From Chitinophagaceae bacterium (lineage in GTDB: Bacteria > Bacteroidota > Bacteroidia > Chitinophagales > Chitinophagaceae), in NCBI GenBank assembly GCA_024103425.1, contig JAGFIS010000024.1, forward strand, positions 1-64,000: 64,000 nucleotides of DNA, read 5' to 3'. Made by a program: the position numbers and the translations under genes. Below the pieces are notes generated by a model that ran no database searches, was not told the origin of the DNA, and worked only from the letters and a program-made list of their open reading frames with translations. This document shows, one piece after another, positions 24,538-33,743 of this stretch. Position 1 is the stretch's first letter; each line of letters starts with the position of its first letter.

Positions 24538-25350
24538 ATGAAACAGATATTATTCATCGTGGTTCTGCTTGGCGGTATAGGCACGACAAACGTAAACGGA
24601 CAGTTTTTAAAAAACCTGAAAGAACGCGCTTTAGAGCGAAGCAAAGAAATTGTTATTGAAAAAACAGCTGAAAAGATTGCCGATAAAACAAGCGAGGCAA
24701 TGGACAAACTTCTCAATCCAAATTTTGATAAGCTGTTCGCCCCTAAAGGCGAAAAAATAGATATGGCGCAGGTACCTGATGCCTACTACTTCCAGTATAA
24801 ATATACTCTTCGCATGACCACAAATCAAGGATCTATTGACATTGATTACTTCCTGAATAGTACAGAACCCTACATGGCGGTAAAAACAAATATGGCTATG
24901 GGAATGGTGGTGGTATTCGACGAAGGAAATAAGATAACATTCACTTCGGTAAATGGGATAGCAACTGCTACTGAAATGAAGATAAATATTGAAGATGAAG
25001 AGGAGGATGCAGATATGTTTCAGGGTTACACTTTCAAAGAATTACCCAACCGGCGTTTCCTGGACTATGATTGTATCGGGCGCGAAATGGAAAACGATGA
25101 TCACAAGTTCATCTTTTACTTAGCAACTGATACTGAAGCAGATTTCGGCAGTATGTTCAGAAGCAAATATTCCGACGTTCCCAAGCCGCAAGCTATGGAA
25201 AAATACGCACTGGATAACCAAAAAGGCCTGATGATGTACATGGAAAAGGTGGACAAAAAAAATAAAGGCAAGAAAAAGAAGGACACGAGTGGCAAGATGG
25301 AATGTATAGCTTTTGAACCGGTCGATATGGTGATAAACACCAGGGATTAA
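24538..25350 (+). CDS. Exported DUF4412-like protein
   Basis: A 270-residue protein starting MKQILFIVVLLGGIGTTNVN, a signal peptide. An amphipathic charged helix follows (about 25-55), then a beta-rich domain (YYFQYKYTLRMTTNQGSIDI, RRFLDYDCIGREM) that resembles DUF4412. The frame is open 36 nt further upstream to 24502, overlapping the previous gene, but the signal peptide starts at 24538. It has a Lys-rich stretch near the C-terminus (DKKNKGKKKKDTSGK). Function unknown; periplasmic or outer-membrane associated. Confidence 0.8.
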   Translation: MKQILFIVVLLGGIGTTNVNGQFLKNLKERALERSKEIVIEKTAEKIADKTSEAMDKLLNPNFDKLFAPKGEKIDMAQVPDAYYFQYKYTLRMTTNQGSIDIDYFLNSTEPYMAVKTNMAMGMVVVFDEGNKITFTSVNGIATATEMKINIEDEEEDADMFQGYTFKELPNRRFLDYDCIGREMENDDHKFIFYLATDTEADFGSMFRSKYSDVPKPQAMEKYALDNQKGLMMYMEKVDKKNKGKKKKDTSGKMECIAFEPVDMVINTRD

Positions 25351-25435
25351 ACAGGTTTCAAAGGGCATAAATCAGGATATGCTACTATACAGGATAACTC
25401 TCTTTATTGAATAATAACTTCTAAAAGCTGATAAG

Positions 25436-26041
25436 ATGAAAAATAAAAAGGTAATCATCCGGGTCTTGTGGATACTGATGGTGATATGGGGTTGCAGTGC
25501 AGGTTCAAATGACCGGGCAGCTGCTCAAATTACCGGGTCTGAAGATACGGAAGTACAAAACGCTGATAAGAGCTGGCAACAGATACTGGCTGAAAAAACT
25601 CCTTTGGATAAAGAAGAACTGTACAAATTGTTCCCTGAAAATCTGGGAGGGTATCCGTTGATCAGAATCACCGATGCTGATGGCTTCAATGGGGCTATTG
25701 GTACTTACTCCGGTGAAAAAGAAACCGGCCCTCTCAACACGTACATAACACTTACCATTATTGATGGAGCCGGTTATCAATATTTTCAGCACATCAATGC
25801 AGTGAACAATACGCTTGAAAGCGGATACTCGCAAAAAGATGCAAAAGGATATGAGCGTATTGAAACAGTGAATGGTCTGAAAATGGCTTTTGTGGATCGT
25901 CAAATTGGCGACCGTACCACATCAGATATCACTTTTATTAAGGGACGCCGTTACCAGGTTCAACTGGGAGGCAACCGCATGACAACAGAAAACTTATGGG
26001 ATCCGGCTGTGTTGGTTCAGGGTCTTCAATTTCCCGATTGA
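25436..26041 (+). CDS. Exported protein or lipoprotein, unknown function
   Basis: A 201-residue protein with a hydrophobic N-terminus (VIIRVLWILMVIWGCSAGS); WGC is a loose lipobox. The mature part includes LDKEELYKLFPENLGGYPLI and a beta-rich region ending GLQFPD. It shares the general build of the preceding lipoprotein (a ligand-like mixed alpha/beta domain) but no clear alignment can be claimed. It is the fourth gene of the island. Confidence 0.78.
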   Translation: MKNKKVIIRVLWILMVIWGCSAGSNDRAAAQITGSEDTEVQNADKSWQQILAEKTPLDKEELYKLFPENLGGYPLIRITDADGFNGAIGTYSGEKETGPLNTYITLTIIDGAGYQYFQHINAVNNTLESGYSQKDAKGYERIETVNGLKMAFVDRQIGDRTTSDITFIKGRRYQVQLGGNRMTTENLWDPAVLVQGLQFPD

Positions 26042-26157
26042 TCACATCCGGTATTTGTTTTATGTGGTTCATCTCAAATAAATGTTGCAGATGACTGAGG
26101 GAACAGTTCTAAGAATTTTTAATAGAAAAATATTGTATCAGCTAAAAATCATAAGTC

Positions 26158-26727
26158 ATGAAAAAGTATGTTTTAATATTCGCCTCGCTTTTGTTGATAA
26201 TGTCTTGTTCGAAAGACAAAGATTCAACTGGAACTGATTTTAGTGATCAAGTCAAAACTGTTTCTAATAAAGAACAGGGCGCTTATTTTAAAGTTAACGG
26301 TAAACAATTACCACTGGGCGAACGAGTATTTCTGGATGCAGATTGGTTACCAGGGGGAGGACTTACCCGTCAGATTCGTATTTCCGTCCCCGATTATGGA
26401 AGTCTCCATATCAAGTTTGCCTTTCCGAGAATCTATTTGGAAACATGGAGAGAAGAGCTATACAAGGAACACAAGTTAAATCCCACCAGATTTTTGTTGG
26501 AATATTCATTCGGACTAAACTATGTTCATTCCGAAGCCTTTTTTAATCCTTATGGAAGCAATTTTCAGGATAAAAATGGTACCGGAACAGTCAGGATGTT
26601 TGAAAACAAAAAAATAGGAAGCCGGACCATCAAAATCTATGGAGAATTAGACGCTGTATTTTATGATCTGGACGGCGAGTATTATGAGATTGAAGGGTAT
26701 TTCTGGAAAGATGCTGATTTCAAGTAG
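26158..26727 (+). CDS. Lipoprotein, unknown function
   Basis: A 189-residue protein with a clear lipobox (LLLIMSCSKDKDS). The mature part is beta-rich and aromatic (FWKDADFK at the end; YYEIEGYFW). I do not recognise a family. It is the last of five consecutive small exported genes, 116 nt after the previous one. A strong hairpin lies 63 nt past the stop codon. Confidence 0.8.
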   Translation: MKKYVLIFASLLLIMSCSKDKDSTGTDFSDQVKTVSNKEQGAYFKVNGKQLPLGERVFLDADWLPGGGLTRQIRISVPDYGSLHIKFAFPRIYLETWREELYKEHKLNPTRFLLEYSFGLNYVHSEAFFNPYGSNFQDKNGTGTVRMFENKKIGSRTIKIYGELDAVFYDLDGEYYEIEGYFWKDADFK

Positions 26728-26789
26728 TAGGTGACGTGATTAATTAACAAGATTTAAGAGTAGCAGTATCATAGCAAAATCCGTTTTAT

Positions 26790-26811
26790 CCGGCCTCTAC
26801 CAAGAGGCCGG
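26790..26811. promoter_or_regulatory. GC-rich hairpin between convergent genes
   Basis: Perfect 8-bp arms CCGGCCTC/GAGGCCGG with a 6-nt loop, extended by TCCG/CGGA further out. There is no poly-T on either strand, so it is not a standard terminator. It may still block read-through between the convergent lipoprotein and GH2 genes. Confidence 0.55.
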
Positions 26812-26850
26812 TGAGCGGAACTTAAAAAAAACCTAAACCCTAAACACAAC

Positions 26851-28878
26851 CTACATATCCTCGGGTTTCCAGTTGAAACTTTTCTGCGAAACGACATACC
26901 CTGTTGGGCGTACCACCGTGATGATACCTCCTCCATTATAGAGATCGTCGATTTCGATAAGCACCTTCTCTCCCGGTTTGGTTTCAGGAATTTCGTAGGC
27001 TTTTGTTCCCTGCCAGTTGTCTTCGCGGTCGCTCAGGTAAAGTTTATAGCCTTTGATGGTGTGTTGCGGCAGACCGATATTACCGAAGGCGGTTACGGTC
27101 AGTTTGCCTTTCTTCCATGAACTCAGTGTCTGCACCTCAATCGGTGATGAATATTCTCTCAACACTTTCATTGACGGTTTAGGGTTGCCATAGACATCGT
27201 AAATACCATGAACACGCTGCCTGTATTTATCATCATCCTGTGTGCCCGGGTAGTGCGTGCGATAGTCTGTAAGGTCGAAGTAAATAGCACCTTCGATATA
27301 AGGACGGCTCTCGTATGTGGCTATATGATAGATCATATCTTCAAGCCTGCGCTGATCGCCTCCTTTGAAGTTGGGTTCACAAATTCCAAATTCCGATATG
27401 AAAAAAGGGATGTTGGGGTAGGTCATGTGGATACTATCGAGATAAGCTCCGATCTTTCCGGTTGGCAATTGCCACCAGCTGCCACCGTATTCGTTCATCA
27501 TCAGGAAATCGCCGTCACCACCGGCATCAGCAACGAAATTCGGCGAATTGTAGAATCCCCATGTGAGGGTGTTGCTACAATATCCGGTATAGCGGGATGG
27601 ATCTAATTTTCTTGATTGTACAAGCAAATCCCCGATCAGCTCTTTCATGTCTGCGTCTCTGGCTCTCAATTCATTTCCTACTCCCCAGGCGAAGATGCTC
27701 GTATGATTGTACAAATTGTTAATCATTGTTTGCAACTGCCTCATGGCAATTTTGCGAATGGTGTCATTGGCCGGTGTCTCGCCGCCCCAAAGCGGAACTT
27801 CCTGCTGCACGAGAATTCCGTTGCGGTCGCAGAAATCATAAAACACATCACCCTGCTGGAAGTGCTGACGGCTGAAGATGCAATTCACGTCTTTCATCAG
27901 TTTACCTATAGCGCGGATCAGGCTGTCGGATTCTGCAAAACCGTAATCGGGATTAGAACCGGCTGTCCATTCCACACCCATCAGTTTTATGTTTTCACCG
28001 TTCAGATAGACTTTTCCGTTTTGGAGTTTCAGGTCTTTGAATCCTACAACCGTGCTGATTTTATCCGTTGTCTTCTTTCCGGAGTGTATCGTTACATCCA
28101 CTTTATAAAGGTTCGGAAAATCAAAGTGCCATAGGTGAATGTTTGGTAGAGAAATGTCTGCTTCAGCAGCGTTACCGGTCCATACAGGTTGAATTGTCTC
28201 ATTGTAAACCACATTTTTAGTGGCTTGATTCTCTTCAGTGATGGTTACTGTCCATGAAATATTTACAGGTTTGTCAAAACCTAATTTCAGATGCAGTTTT
28301 CCGTCTTTATAATCGTTCACTACAGTCGGAGTCGCATGAATATAGGCTGCTGCAGGTTTGTCGCTGACGATGATTTGTGCAGGGCGGATGATACCTCCGT
28401 CATTCGGCCAGTCGAACGAACTACCGAAAGGAACTTTGTTATTTGAATAGGCATTGTTCACCAGCACACGAAGGATATTTTCCTTACCGTATTTCAATAA
28501 TCCGTTTAATGGAATAATGATTTTATTAAACCCGTCGCCGCTGTGGGTCATTATTTTGTTCCCGTTGAGTGTAAAGATAGACGTGTGGTTGATGGCGCCG
28601 AACTCCAGCACTACATTTTTGTTCTTCCACGCAGCGGGCACAGTAAACGATTTCTGATACCATCCCCATCCGTAATGGTTTTGATACTTGTCTTCCACGT
28701 TCCAGGTGTGTGGCAGGGTAACAATCCTGGAACCGGGCAGGTCTTCATTGGTGTTTATTTTTACTCCGTCGTCGTAAATGGCAAACTGCCAGTTGTCGTT
28801 GAATTCAATCGTGTCGCGCTGAGCAAAGATGTTGCTAACGAAAATCAGGCTGAATATCAGCAGGACTTGTTTTTTCAT
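26851..28878 (-). CDS. Glycoside hydrolase family 2
   Basis: A 675-residue enzyme with a signal peptide (MKKQVLLIFSLIFVSNIFAQ). It has the three-part GH2 build: a jelly-roll sugar-binding domain (about 25-190), an immunoglobulin-like domain (to about 300) and a TIM barrel. The acid/base Glu lies in WGVGNE and the nucleophile Glu in FFISEFG. GH2 includes beta-galactosidase, beta-glucuronidase and beta-mannosidase; the specificity cannot be read here. The start at 28878 begins the signal peptide; the upstream 23 codons overlap the sulfatase end. It lies 28 nt downstream of the sulfatase gene and is probably co-expressed to handle a sulfated glycan. Confidence 0.9.
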   Translation of the reverse strand: MKKQVLLIFSLIFVSNIFAQRDTIEFNDNWQFAIYDDGVKINTNEDLPGSRIVTLPHTWNVEDKYQNHYGWGWYQKSFTVPAAWKNKNVVLEFGAINHTSIFTLNGNKIMTHSGDGFNKIIIPLNGLLKYGKENILRVLVNNAYSNNKVPFGSSFDWPNDGGIIRPAQIIVSDKPAAAYIHATPTVVNDYKDGKLHLKLGFDKPVNISWTVTITEENQATKNVVYNETIQPVWTGNAAEADISLPNIHLWHFDFPNLYKVDVTIHSGKKTTDKISTVVGFKDLKLQNGKVYLNGENIKLMGVEWTAGSNPDYGFAESDSLIRAIGKLMKDVNCIFSRQHFQQGDVFYDFCDRNGILVQQEVPLWGGETPANDTIRKIAMRQLQTMINNLYNHTSIFAWGVGNELRARDADMKELIGDLLVQSRKLDPSRYTGYCSNTLTWGFYNSPNFVADAGGDGDFLMMNEYGGSWWQLPTGKIGAYLDSIHMTYPNIPFFISEFGICEPNFKGGDQRRLEDMIYHIATYESRPYIEGAIYFDLTDYRTHYPGTQDDDKYRQRVHGIYDVYGNPKPSMKVLREYSSPIEVQTLSSWKKGKLTVTAFGNIGLPQHTIKGYKLYLSDREDNWQGTKAYEIPETKPGEKVLIEIDDLYNGGGIITVVRPTGYVVSQKSFNWKPEDM

Positions 28879-28906
28879 AAAGTCAGGTATAAAATGAATA
28901 ATTGGT

Positions 28907-30469
28907 TTATGGCAATGGCTTGATTGCTGGCATCGGATCTTTTCCAATCATAGTGTTATAAATTTCCAATGCCTCTTTATCGTCGTATTTAAGGATGAGG
29001 TCTTTTAATTGTCCCATGAGTTTGGATGTTATCTTTCTCTTGCCTTTTTTCCCGAAGATGTTGTGCATTTCGTGCGGATCTTTTTTGAGGTCGTATAGCT
29101 CCCAGTCTTCTACTCTTTTATAGAATCTTATCAGTTTATACCGGCCGGTTTTGATTCCGAAGTGAGGAGATACACTGTGTTCTCCGTTTTCATAATAGTG
29201 ATAGTACATACTTTTCCTCCAGGGAACCTGCTCACCTTTCAACAGCGGCAGGAATGATTCGCCTTGCATATCGGCCGGAATTTTCACACCGGCTGCTTCG
29301 AGGAGGGTGGGACCGATATCAAGATTCAGGATGAAATCTGTATTTACTGATCCCGGTTTCACTACTCCGGGATACCGTATCACCATCGGCGTTCTGAAGG
29401 ACTCTTCGTAAATCCATCGTTTGTCGAACCAACCGTGTTCTCCCATGTAGAAACCCTGATCAGACATGTAGATGACGATTGTGTTGTCCGTCAGGTTGTG
29501 TTCGTCGAGGTAGTTGAGTGTCCTTTCAATATTGCGGTCTAATGATAAAACACTGCTCAAATAGTCGCGCATGTAACGTTGGTATTTCCATTCAGTCAGG
29601 GCTCTGCCCGATAGGTTTTGCGATTTAAAGTCGGCATAGATCGGATCGTAATACGCATCAAATGCAGCTCTTTGTTGAGCGTTCATCCTGTTGATGTAGC
29701 CCATCTTCTCCTTTTCTTCATCGTTGGGAAACATCTTCAGATCATAACCCAGTATAAGCGTCTTTTCGATAGTCATATCCTGAACGGAAGCAGCTTTTCT
29801 TCCTGCGTAGTCGTCGTAGAAATTTTCCGGTAAGGGGAATGTGACATCGTCAAACTTTCCATAATCCTGTATATCAGGCACCCATGTACGGTGCACACCT
29901 TTCTGCCCTAGTACAAGACAAAACGGCTTGGTAGTATCGCGGTTGTACAGCCAGTCTTCAGCGAAGTCTTCTGCCAGTGTAGTGCCGTAGCCTTCCACCC
30001 TTACGCGGCTTCCATCCATATTGATAAAGTCGGGATTGTAGTACTGACCCATTCCAACGAAAATTTTAGAATAAGTAAATCCCTGTGGATCATTCCCCAG
30101 GTGCCACTTCCCGATGAGGGCTGTTTCGTAACCGCTTTTCGTTAATTCGCTGATAAAGGTTTGCTGACTAGCATTAAATTTTGAAGTTTCATTGTCCTTG
30201 AAGCCATTCTTGTGGCTGTATTTTCCCGTCATGATTACTGCCCGACTGGGCCCGCAGATAGAGTTCGTCACATAAGCATGATCAAATCGTACCCCTTCGT
30301 TTGCGATGCGATCGATTCCGGGAGTTTTAATAAGATCACTTCGGTACGCACTGATGGTTTGGTAAGAGTGGTCATCGGAAATAATCAGAACAATGTTCGG
30401 ACGTTTTTGAGCTTGTAAAAGTGAAAAAAACAGACTGAAAAGAATCAAGAATGACGATTTCCTAATCAT
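28907..30469 (-). CDS. Type I sulfatase, exported
   Basis: A 520-residue S1-family sulfatase with a signal peptide (FLILFSLFFSLLQAQ). The formylglycine motif C-G-P-S-R (SICGPSRAVIMTG) means that it needs an anaerobic sulfatase-maturating or FGE-type enzyme, which is not in this window. Metal ligands include ISDDHS near residue 31 and DQGFYMGEHG in the C-terminal half. It is likely periplasmic, removing sulfate from a polysaccharide. It is first in an operon with GH2. No SusCD pair is seen nearby. Confidence 0.93.
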   Translation of the reverse strand: MIRKSSFLILFSLFFSLLQAQKRPNIVLIISDDHSYQTISAYRSDLIKTPGIDRIANEGVRFDHAYVTNSICGPSRAVIMTGKYSHKNGFKDNETSKFNASQQTFISELTKSGYETALIGKWHLGNDPQGFTYSKIFVGMGQYYNPDFINMDGSRVRVEGYGTTLAEDFAEDWLYNRDTTKPFCLVLGQKGVHRTWVPDIQDYGKFDDVTFPLPENFYDDYAGRKAASVQDMTIEKTLILGYDLKMFPNDEEKEKMGYINRMNAQQRAAFDAYYDPIYADFKSQNLSGRALTEWKYQRYMRDYLSSVLSLDRNIERTLNYLDEHNLTDNTIVIYMSDQGFYMGEHGWFDKRWIYEESFRTPMVIRYPGVVKPGSVNTDFILNLDIGPTLLEAAGVKIPADMQGESFLPLLKGEQVPWRKSMYYHYYENGEHSVSPHFGIKTGRYKLIRFYKRVEDWELYDLKKDPHEMHNIFGKKGKRKITSKLMGQLKDLILKYDDKEALEIYNTMIGKDPMPAIKPLP

Positions 30470-30607
30470 TTGATTTGAATTTCCGGATGAAGGATGATGT
30501 GCGGTTTAAAGGTAATGAATTCTGTCTGGCTGTTCAGCTCTCTGCTTGTTTTTAATCAGACGCCATCAGGAAGAATATTTTTTGTATTTTACAGAAAATT
30601 AATTGCT

Positions 30608-31354
30608 ATGGCCCCTCCCGTATGGCAGACAGGAACCATTATTGATATCATTCAAGAGACGTGGAATACCAGGCGTTATTTCATTAGAGTGGAGGGTACT
30701 AATCGATTTGATTTTCAAGCAGGGCAATTTGTTACGCTGGATTTGCCGATAGGAGAACGCCCTGCGCAGCGGTGGCGCAGTTACTCAATTGCCAGCCATC
30801 CGGACGGATCAAATGTTTTCGAACTGCTTGTAGCATTGCTCGAAGGCGGAGCCGGAACTACCTATTTATTTAATGAAACCGGAGTAGGATCAGAATTATT
30901 GTTCAGAGGGCCACATGGTTTTTTTACACTGCCTGAATCCCTGGAAAAAGATTTGTTTCTCATCTGTACGGGAGCCGGGCTGGCACCTTTTCGCAGTATG
31001 ATCCTCGATGTGAAAAACAGAAACCTTACCAGCAAAAACATTTATCTCGTCTTCGGATGCCGTACTCAAAAAGATTTGCTCTACTACGATGAGTTCAGGC
31101 AATTAGAGAACGAACTTGAGAACTTCAAATATATCCCCACGCTTAGTCGTGAAGAGTGGGAGGGGCATACGGGATATGTGCATCCCATTTATGAAGAAAT
31201 AATTGCGCCTAAAAGCGGAAAGAATGGAATACACCATCTGAAACCGGCTCTTTTCTATCTCTGCGGGTGGAAGTTCATGATCAACGATGCCTACAAGAGA
31301 TTAACCGATATGGGTTATGATAAACAGTCGGTTAAGTTTGAGTTGTATGGGTGA
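30608..31354 (+). CDS. Ferredoxin-NADP reductase-like flavoprotein
   Basis: A 248-residue FNR-fold protein. The FAD motif is RWRSYSIAS (RxYS), the next loop is GPHGFFTLP, the NAD(P) motif is CTGAGLAPFRS, and CGWKFMINDAYKRL is the C-terminal CGxxxM-type element. There is no [2Fe-2S] domain, so it needs an outside electron partner. The start at 30608 is chosen because the 38 upstream codons are not FNR-like. It stands alone between the sulfatase and an intergenic repeat region. Confidence 0.88.
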   Translation: MAPPVWQTGTIIDIIQETWNTRRYFIRVEGTNRFDFQAGQFVTLDLPIGERPAQRWRSYSIASHPDGSNVFELLVALLEGGAGTTYLFNETGVGSELLFRGPHGFFTLPESLEKDLFLICTGAGLAPFRSMILDVKNRNLTSKNIYLVFGCRTQKDLLYYDEFRQLENELENFKYIPTLSREEWEGHTGYVHPIYEEIIAPKSGKNGIHHLKPALFYLCGWKFMINDAYKRLTDMGYDKQSVKFELYG

Positions 31355-31653
31355 GTTGAAGTGAGGTTCCACAATTAGATTGCTCGAGCCTGTATAGACT
31401 TCAACTATATATCAAGTAGCTGTTTTTGGGGTTAAACATTTTTAATTTGAAAGTTTCACGCTTCTGTTTCCTAACTTATTAAGGGATTATTTCGGCCGGC
31501 GCTTAAAGCCCGAGCTTCTCATTATTACTTTTTGTCTTGACACAAAAAGTAACCAAAAAAGTCAAGGACAACCCGATCGCTCCGCGCGTTTGTCCGGCCA
31601 ACGCTCTTTAGGTTTCACGATAGAAGACACCAGAAGTACTCCTGGTTTAGCTA
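31355..31653. repeat. Intergenic region with 9-bp hairpin repeat
   Basis: No gene is seen in these 299 bases. At 31527-31550 there is a perfect 9-bp hairpin (ACTTTTTGT/ACAAAAAGT, loop CTTGAC), followed by AACCAAAAAAGTCAAGG. I recall this block as a widely dispersed intergenic sequence in Bacteroidota. The downstream part (GATCGCTCCGCGCG) is GC-rich and unassigned. Confidence 0.6.
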
Positions 31654-33111
31654 TTACTTAATTACCTCATTAATCCTGTTTACTACCTCACTCAAGGGGA
31701 TCCTTTCCTGTGTCATGCTATCGCGGTCGCGGATGGTGACAGTCTGGTCTTCCTTTGTCTGATGGTCAATAGTAACACAGAAAGGCGTACCGATGGCATC
31801 CATTCTCCTGTAACGTTTTCCAATACTGTCTTTTTCTTCGTAGAAAGTGTGGAAGTATTGCTTACACTGATGCATCAGGTCGCGGGCGATTTCAGGAAGT
31901 CCGTCTTTCTTAACCAACGGCAGGATGGCCAATTTATATGGAGCCAGTTTTGGCGGTATGCGCATTACAACCCGGCTGTCTTCAGAACCGTCTTCTTTCT
32001 GCCACTTCTCTTCTTTGTACGACATAGACACTACTGCAAGGAATAAACGGTCTAATCCGACGGAGGTCTCCACTACGTATGGAATGTAGTTACCGTAAGG
32101 TTTACCGTTCTCATCGAGATCGTTATCATAGTACTGCATCTTCTTCTTGCTGAGGCCTTGATGTTGCTTCAGGTCGTAGTCTGTACGGCTGTGAATGCCT
32201 TCCAATTCTTTAAATCCGAAGGGGAATTCAAATTCAATATCTACCGCGGCATTGGCATAGTGTGCCAGTTTGGTGTGGTCGTGGTAACGCAATTTTTCGG
32301 TTGGAATACCGATAGACTCGTGCCATTTCTTCCTTTCTGCTTTCCAGTGTTCGTACCAGTCGAGCTCAGTGCCGGGACGTACAAAAAACTGCATTTCCAT
32401 CTGCTCAAACTCTCTCATTCTGAAGATGAACTGGCGCGCAACAATTTCATTTCTGAAGGCCTTGCCGGTTTGTGCTATACCGAATGGAATTTTCATCCTG
32501 CCGGTTTTTTGAACGTTCAAAAAGTTGACAAATATCCCCTGAGCCGTTTCAGGACGCAGGTATATTGTATCGGCCTCACCGCTCACACTACCGATTTTGG
32601 TATCGAACATCAGGTTGAACTGACGGATATCCGACCAGTTGGCAGTACCGCTGATTGGACAAACGATTCCGTAGCTCAGGATGAGCTCTTTCAATGCCGG
32701 GAAATCGTCTTTGGCCAGCAATTCATCCATTTTCTTCAGTAGCTGCTCTTCCTCGTTTTTTTTTCCTTCCTGGGCCAGCTTTTCGGCATGACCTTCAATC
32801 AGGTGATCAACGCGGTAGCGTTTGTTGCTGTCCTTGTTATCAATCATCGGGTCATTGAAATTGTCCACGTGGCCGCTGGCCTTCCAGGTAAGCGGGTGCA
32901 TGAAGATGGCAGCGTCGATACCAACGATATTGTCCTGCAATTGCGTCATGCTCTTCCACCACTGGTCGCGGATGTTTTTCTTGAGCTGAACACCGTTCTG
33001 ACCATAGTCGTAAACAGCACTCAGTCCGTCGTAAATCTCACTGGAAGGAAAAATATAGCCATACTCTTTACAATGGGCTATGATATCCTGAAAATTGTTC
33101 TCGTTTGCCAT
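31654..33111 (-). CDS. glyQS: Glycyl-tRNA synthetase, single-chain class II
   Basis: A 485-residue eukaryote/archaea-like alpha2 GlyRS. Motifs: FPSSEIYDGLSAVYDYG near the N-terminus, RPETAQGIFVNF and FRMREFEQMEMQFFV (class II motif 2), RTDYDLKQH, and SVGLDRLFLA (motif 3), followed by the anticodon-binding domain. The start at 33111 fits the family; the upstream 13 codons do not. Promoter: -7 TATATTTG only 7 nt before the ATG. Confidence 0.97.
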   Translation of the reverse strand: MANENNFQDIIAHCKEYGYIFPSSEIYDGLSAVYDYGQNGVQLKKNIRDQWWKSMTQLQDNIVGIDAAIFMHPLTWKASGHVDNFNDPMIDNKDSNKRYRVDHLIEGHAEKLAQEGKKNEEEQLLKKMDELLAKDDFPALKELILSYGIVCPISGTANWSDIRQFNLMFDTKIGSVSGEADTIYLRPETAQGIFVNFLNVQKTGRMKIPFGIAQTGKAFRNEIVARQFIFRMREFEQMEMQFFVRPGTELDWYEHWKAERKKWHESIGIPTEKLRYHDHTKLAHYANAAVDIEFEFPFGFKELEGIHSRTDYDLKQHQGLSKKKMQYYDNDLDENGKPYGNYIPYVVETSVGLDRLFLAVVSMSYKEEKWQKEDGSEDSRVVMRIPPKLAPYKLAILPLVKKDGLPEIARDLMHQCKQYFHTFYEEKDSIGKRYRRMDAIGTPFCVTIDHQTKEDQTVTIRDRDSMTQERIPLSEVVNRINEVIK

Positions 33112-33118
33112 AAGGCTG

Positions 33119-33151
33119 CAAATATAGTGAGGGATAAAATGACAGACCAAA
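33119..33151 (-). promoter_or_regulatory. Promoter of glyQS
   Basis: On the minus strand, TTTG (33151-33148) and TATATTTG (33126-33119) are 21 nt apart. The -7 box ends 7 nt before the start codon, so the leader is very short or absent. Confidence 0.7.
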
Positions 33152-33211
33152 ACAGGTTTGATTTTCGTAATTTGACAAGGGGAATTAAACGTTGACGTTT
33201 TGCGCGGGGGT

Positions 33212-33322
33212 TGTCTAAACCGCGATTATCTCAAGATGAGGAAGATTGACAAGATTATGGATTAATGGAATGTTTTCCGTCAAGGTAATCGGGTTAATCT
33301 TGTAAAAATCACGGTGTAGACA
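33212..33322. repeat. ~111-bp repeat with inverted ends, copy R1
   Basis: The ends TGTCTAAACCGCGATT (33212-33227) and AATCACGGTGTAGACA (33307-33322) are inverted repeats matching at 14 of 16 bases. The interior contains AAGATTGACAAGATTATGGAT and CAAGGTAATCGGGTTAATCT (33281-33300). A second copy in direct orientation lies at 33730-33835. R1 ends 28 nt before the GxxExxY gene. Confidence 0.75.
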
Positions 33323-33350
33323 GTGACGGTGAAGAAAATTATCAACAGTG

Positions 33351-33743
33351 ATGACAAAAGAAGAACAAGATAAAATAACACACCGGATAATCGGTTGTGC
33401 TATGGAAGTGCATTCCATATTGGGTAATGGGTTTCAGGAAGTCGTGTATCAAAGAGCCTTGTCTTACGAAATGTACTTACGTGACGTAATGCATCAAAGG
33501 GAATTTGAAATGCCCTTGTTATATAAAGGGCAAGATGTAGGCACACGAAGGGTTGATTTTCTGGTTCATGGAGAAATCTCCGTTGAAATAAAAGCAATCA
33601 TCAATTTGGAAGATATGCATTTGGCACAAGCCATGAATTATTTGGAAGCATATAATTTAGAGACCGGCTTATTGATTAATTTCGGAACAAAGAGTTTACA
33701 GTTTAAGAGGTTGTTTAATAAAAAGTATAAGCCTAAACCGTGA
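33351..33743 (+). CDS. GxxExxY family, PD-(D/E)xK nuclease fold
   Basis: A 130-residue protein. The family signature is G27-F-Q-E30-V-V-Y33. A nuclease-like core follows: D69 (RRVDF), E79 and K81 (SVEIKA), then a helix with Q93 (HLAQAMNYLEA). This is the spacing expected of an intact PD-(D/E)xK site. The family is common and often multi-copy in Bacteroidota, and its biological role is unknown. ATG at 33351 is preferred over the preceding GTG at 33348. The gene is bracketed by R1 and R2, and its last codons and stop lie inside the inverted end of R2. Confidence 0.9.
   Translation: MTKEEQDKITHRIIGCAMEVHSILGNGFQEVVYQRALSYEMYLRDVMHQREFEMPLLYKGQDVGTRRVDFLVHGEISVEIKAIINLEDMHLAQAMNYLEAYNLETGLLINFGTKSLQFKRLFNKKYKPKP

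Noticed and set aside
30494..30607. Longer N-terminus for the FNR-like protein
   Set aside because: The 38 added residues are not FNR-like, and the family usually begins a few residues before the first beta-strand, as with 30608.
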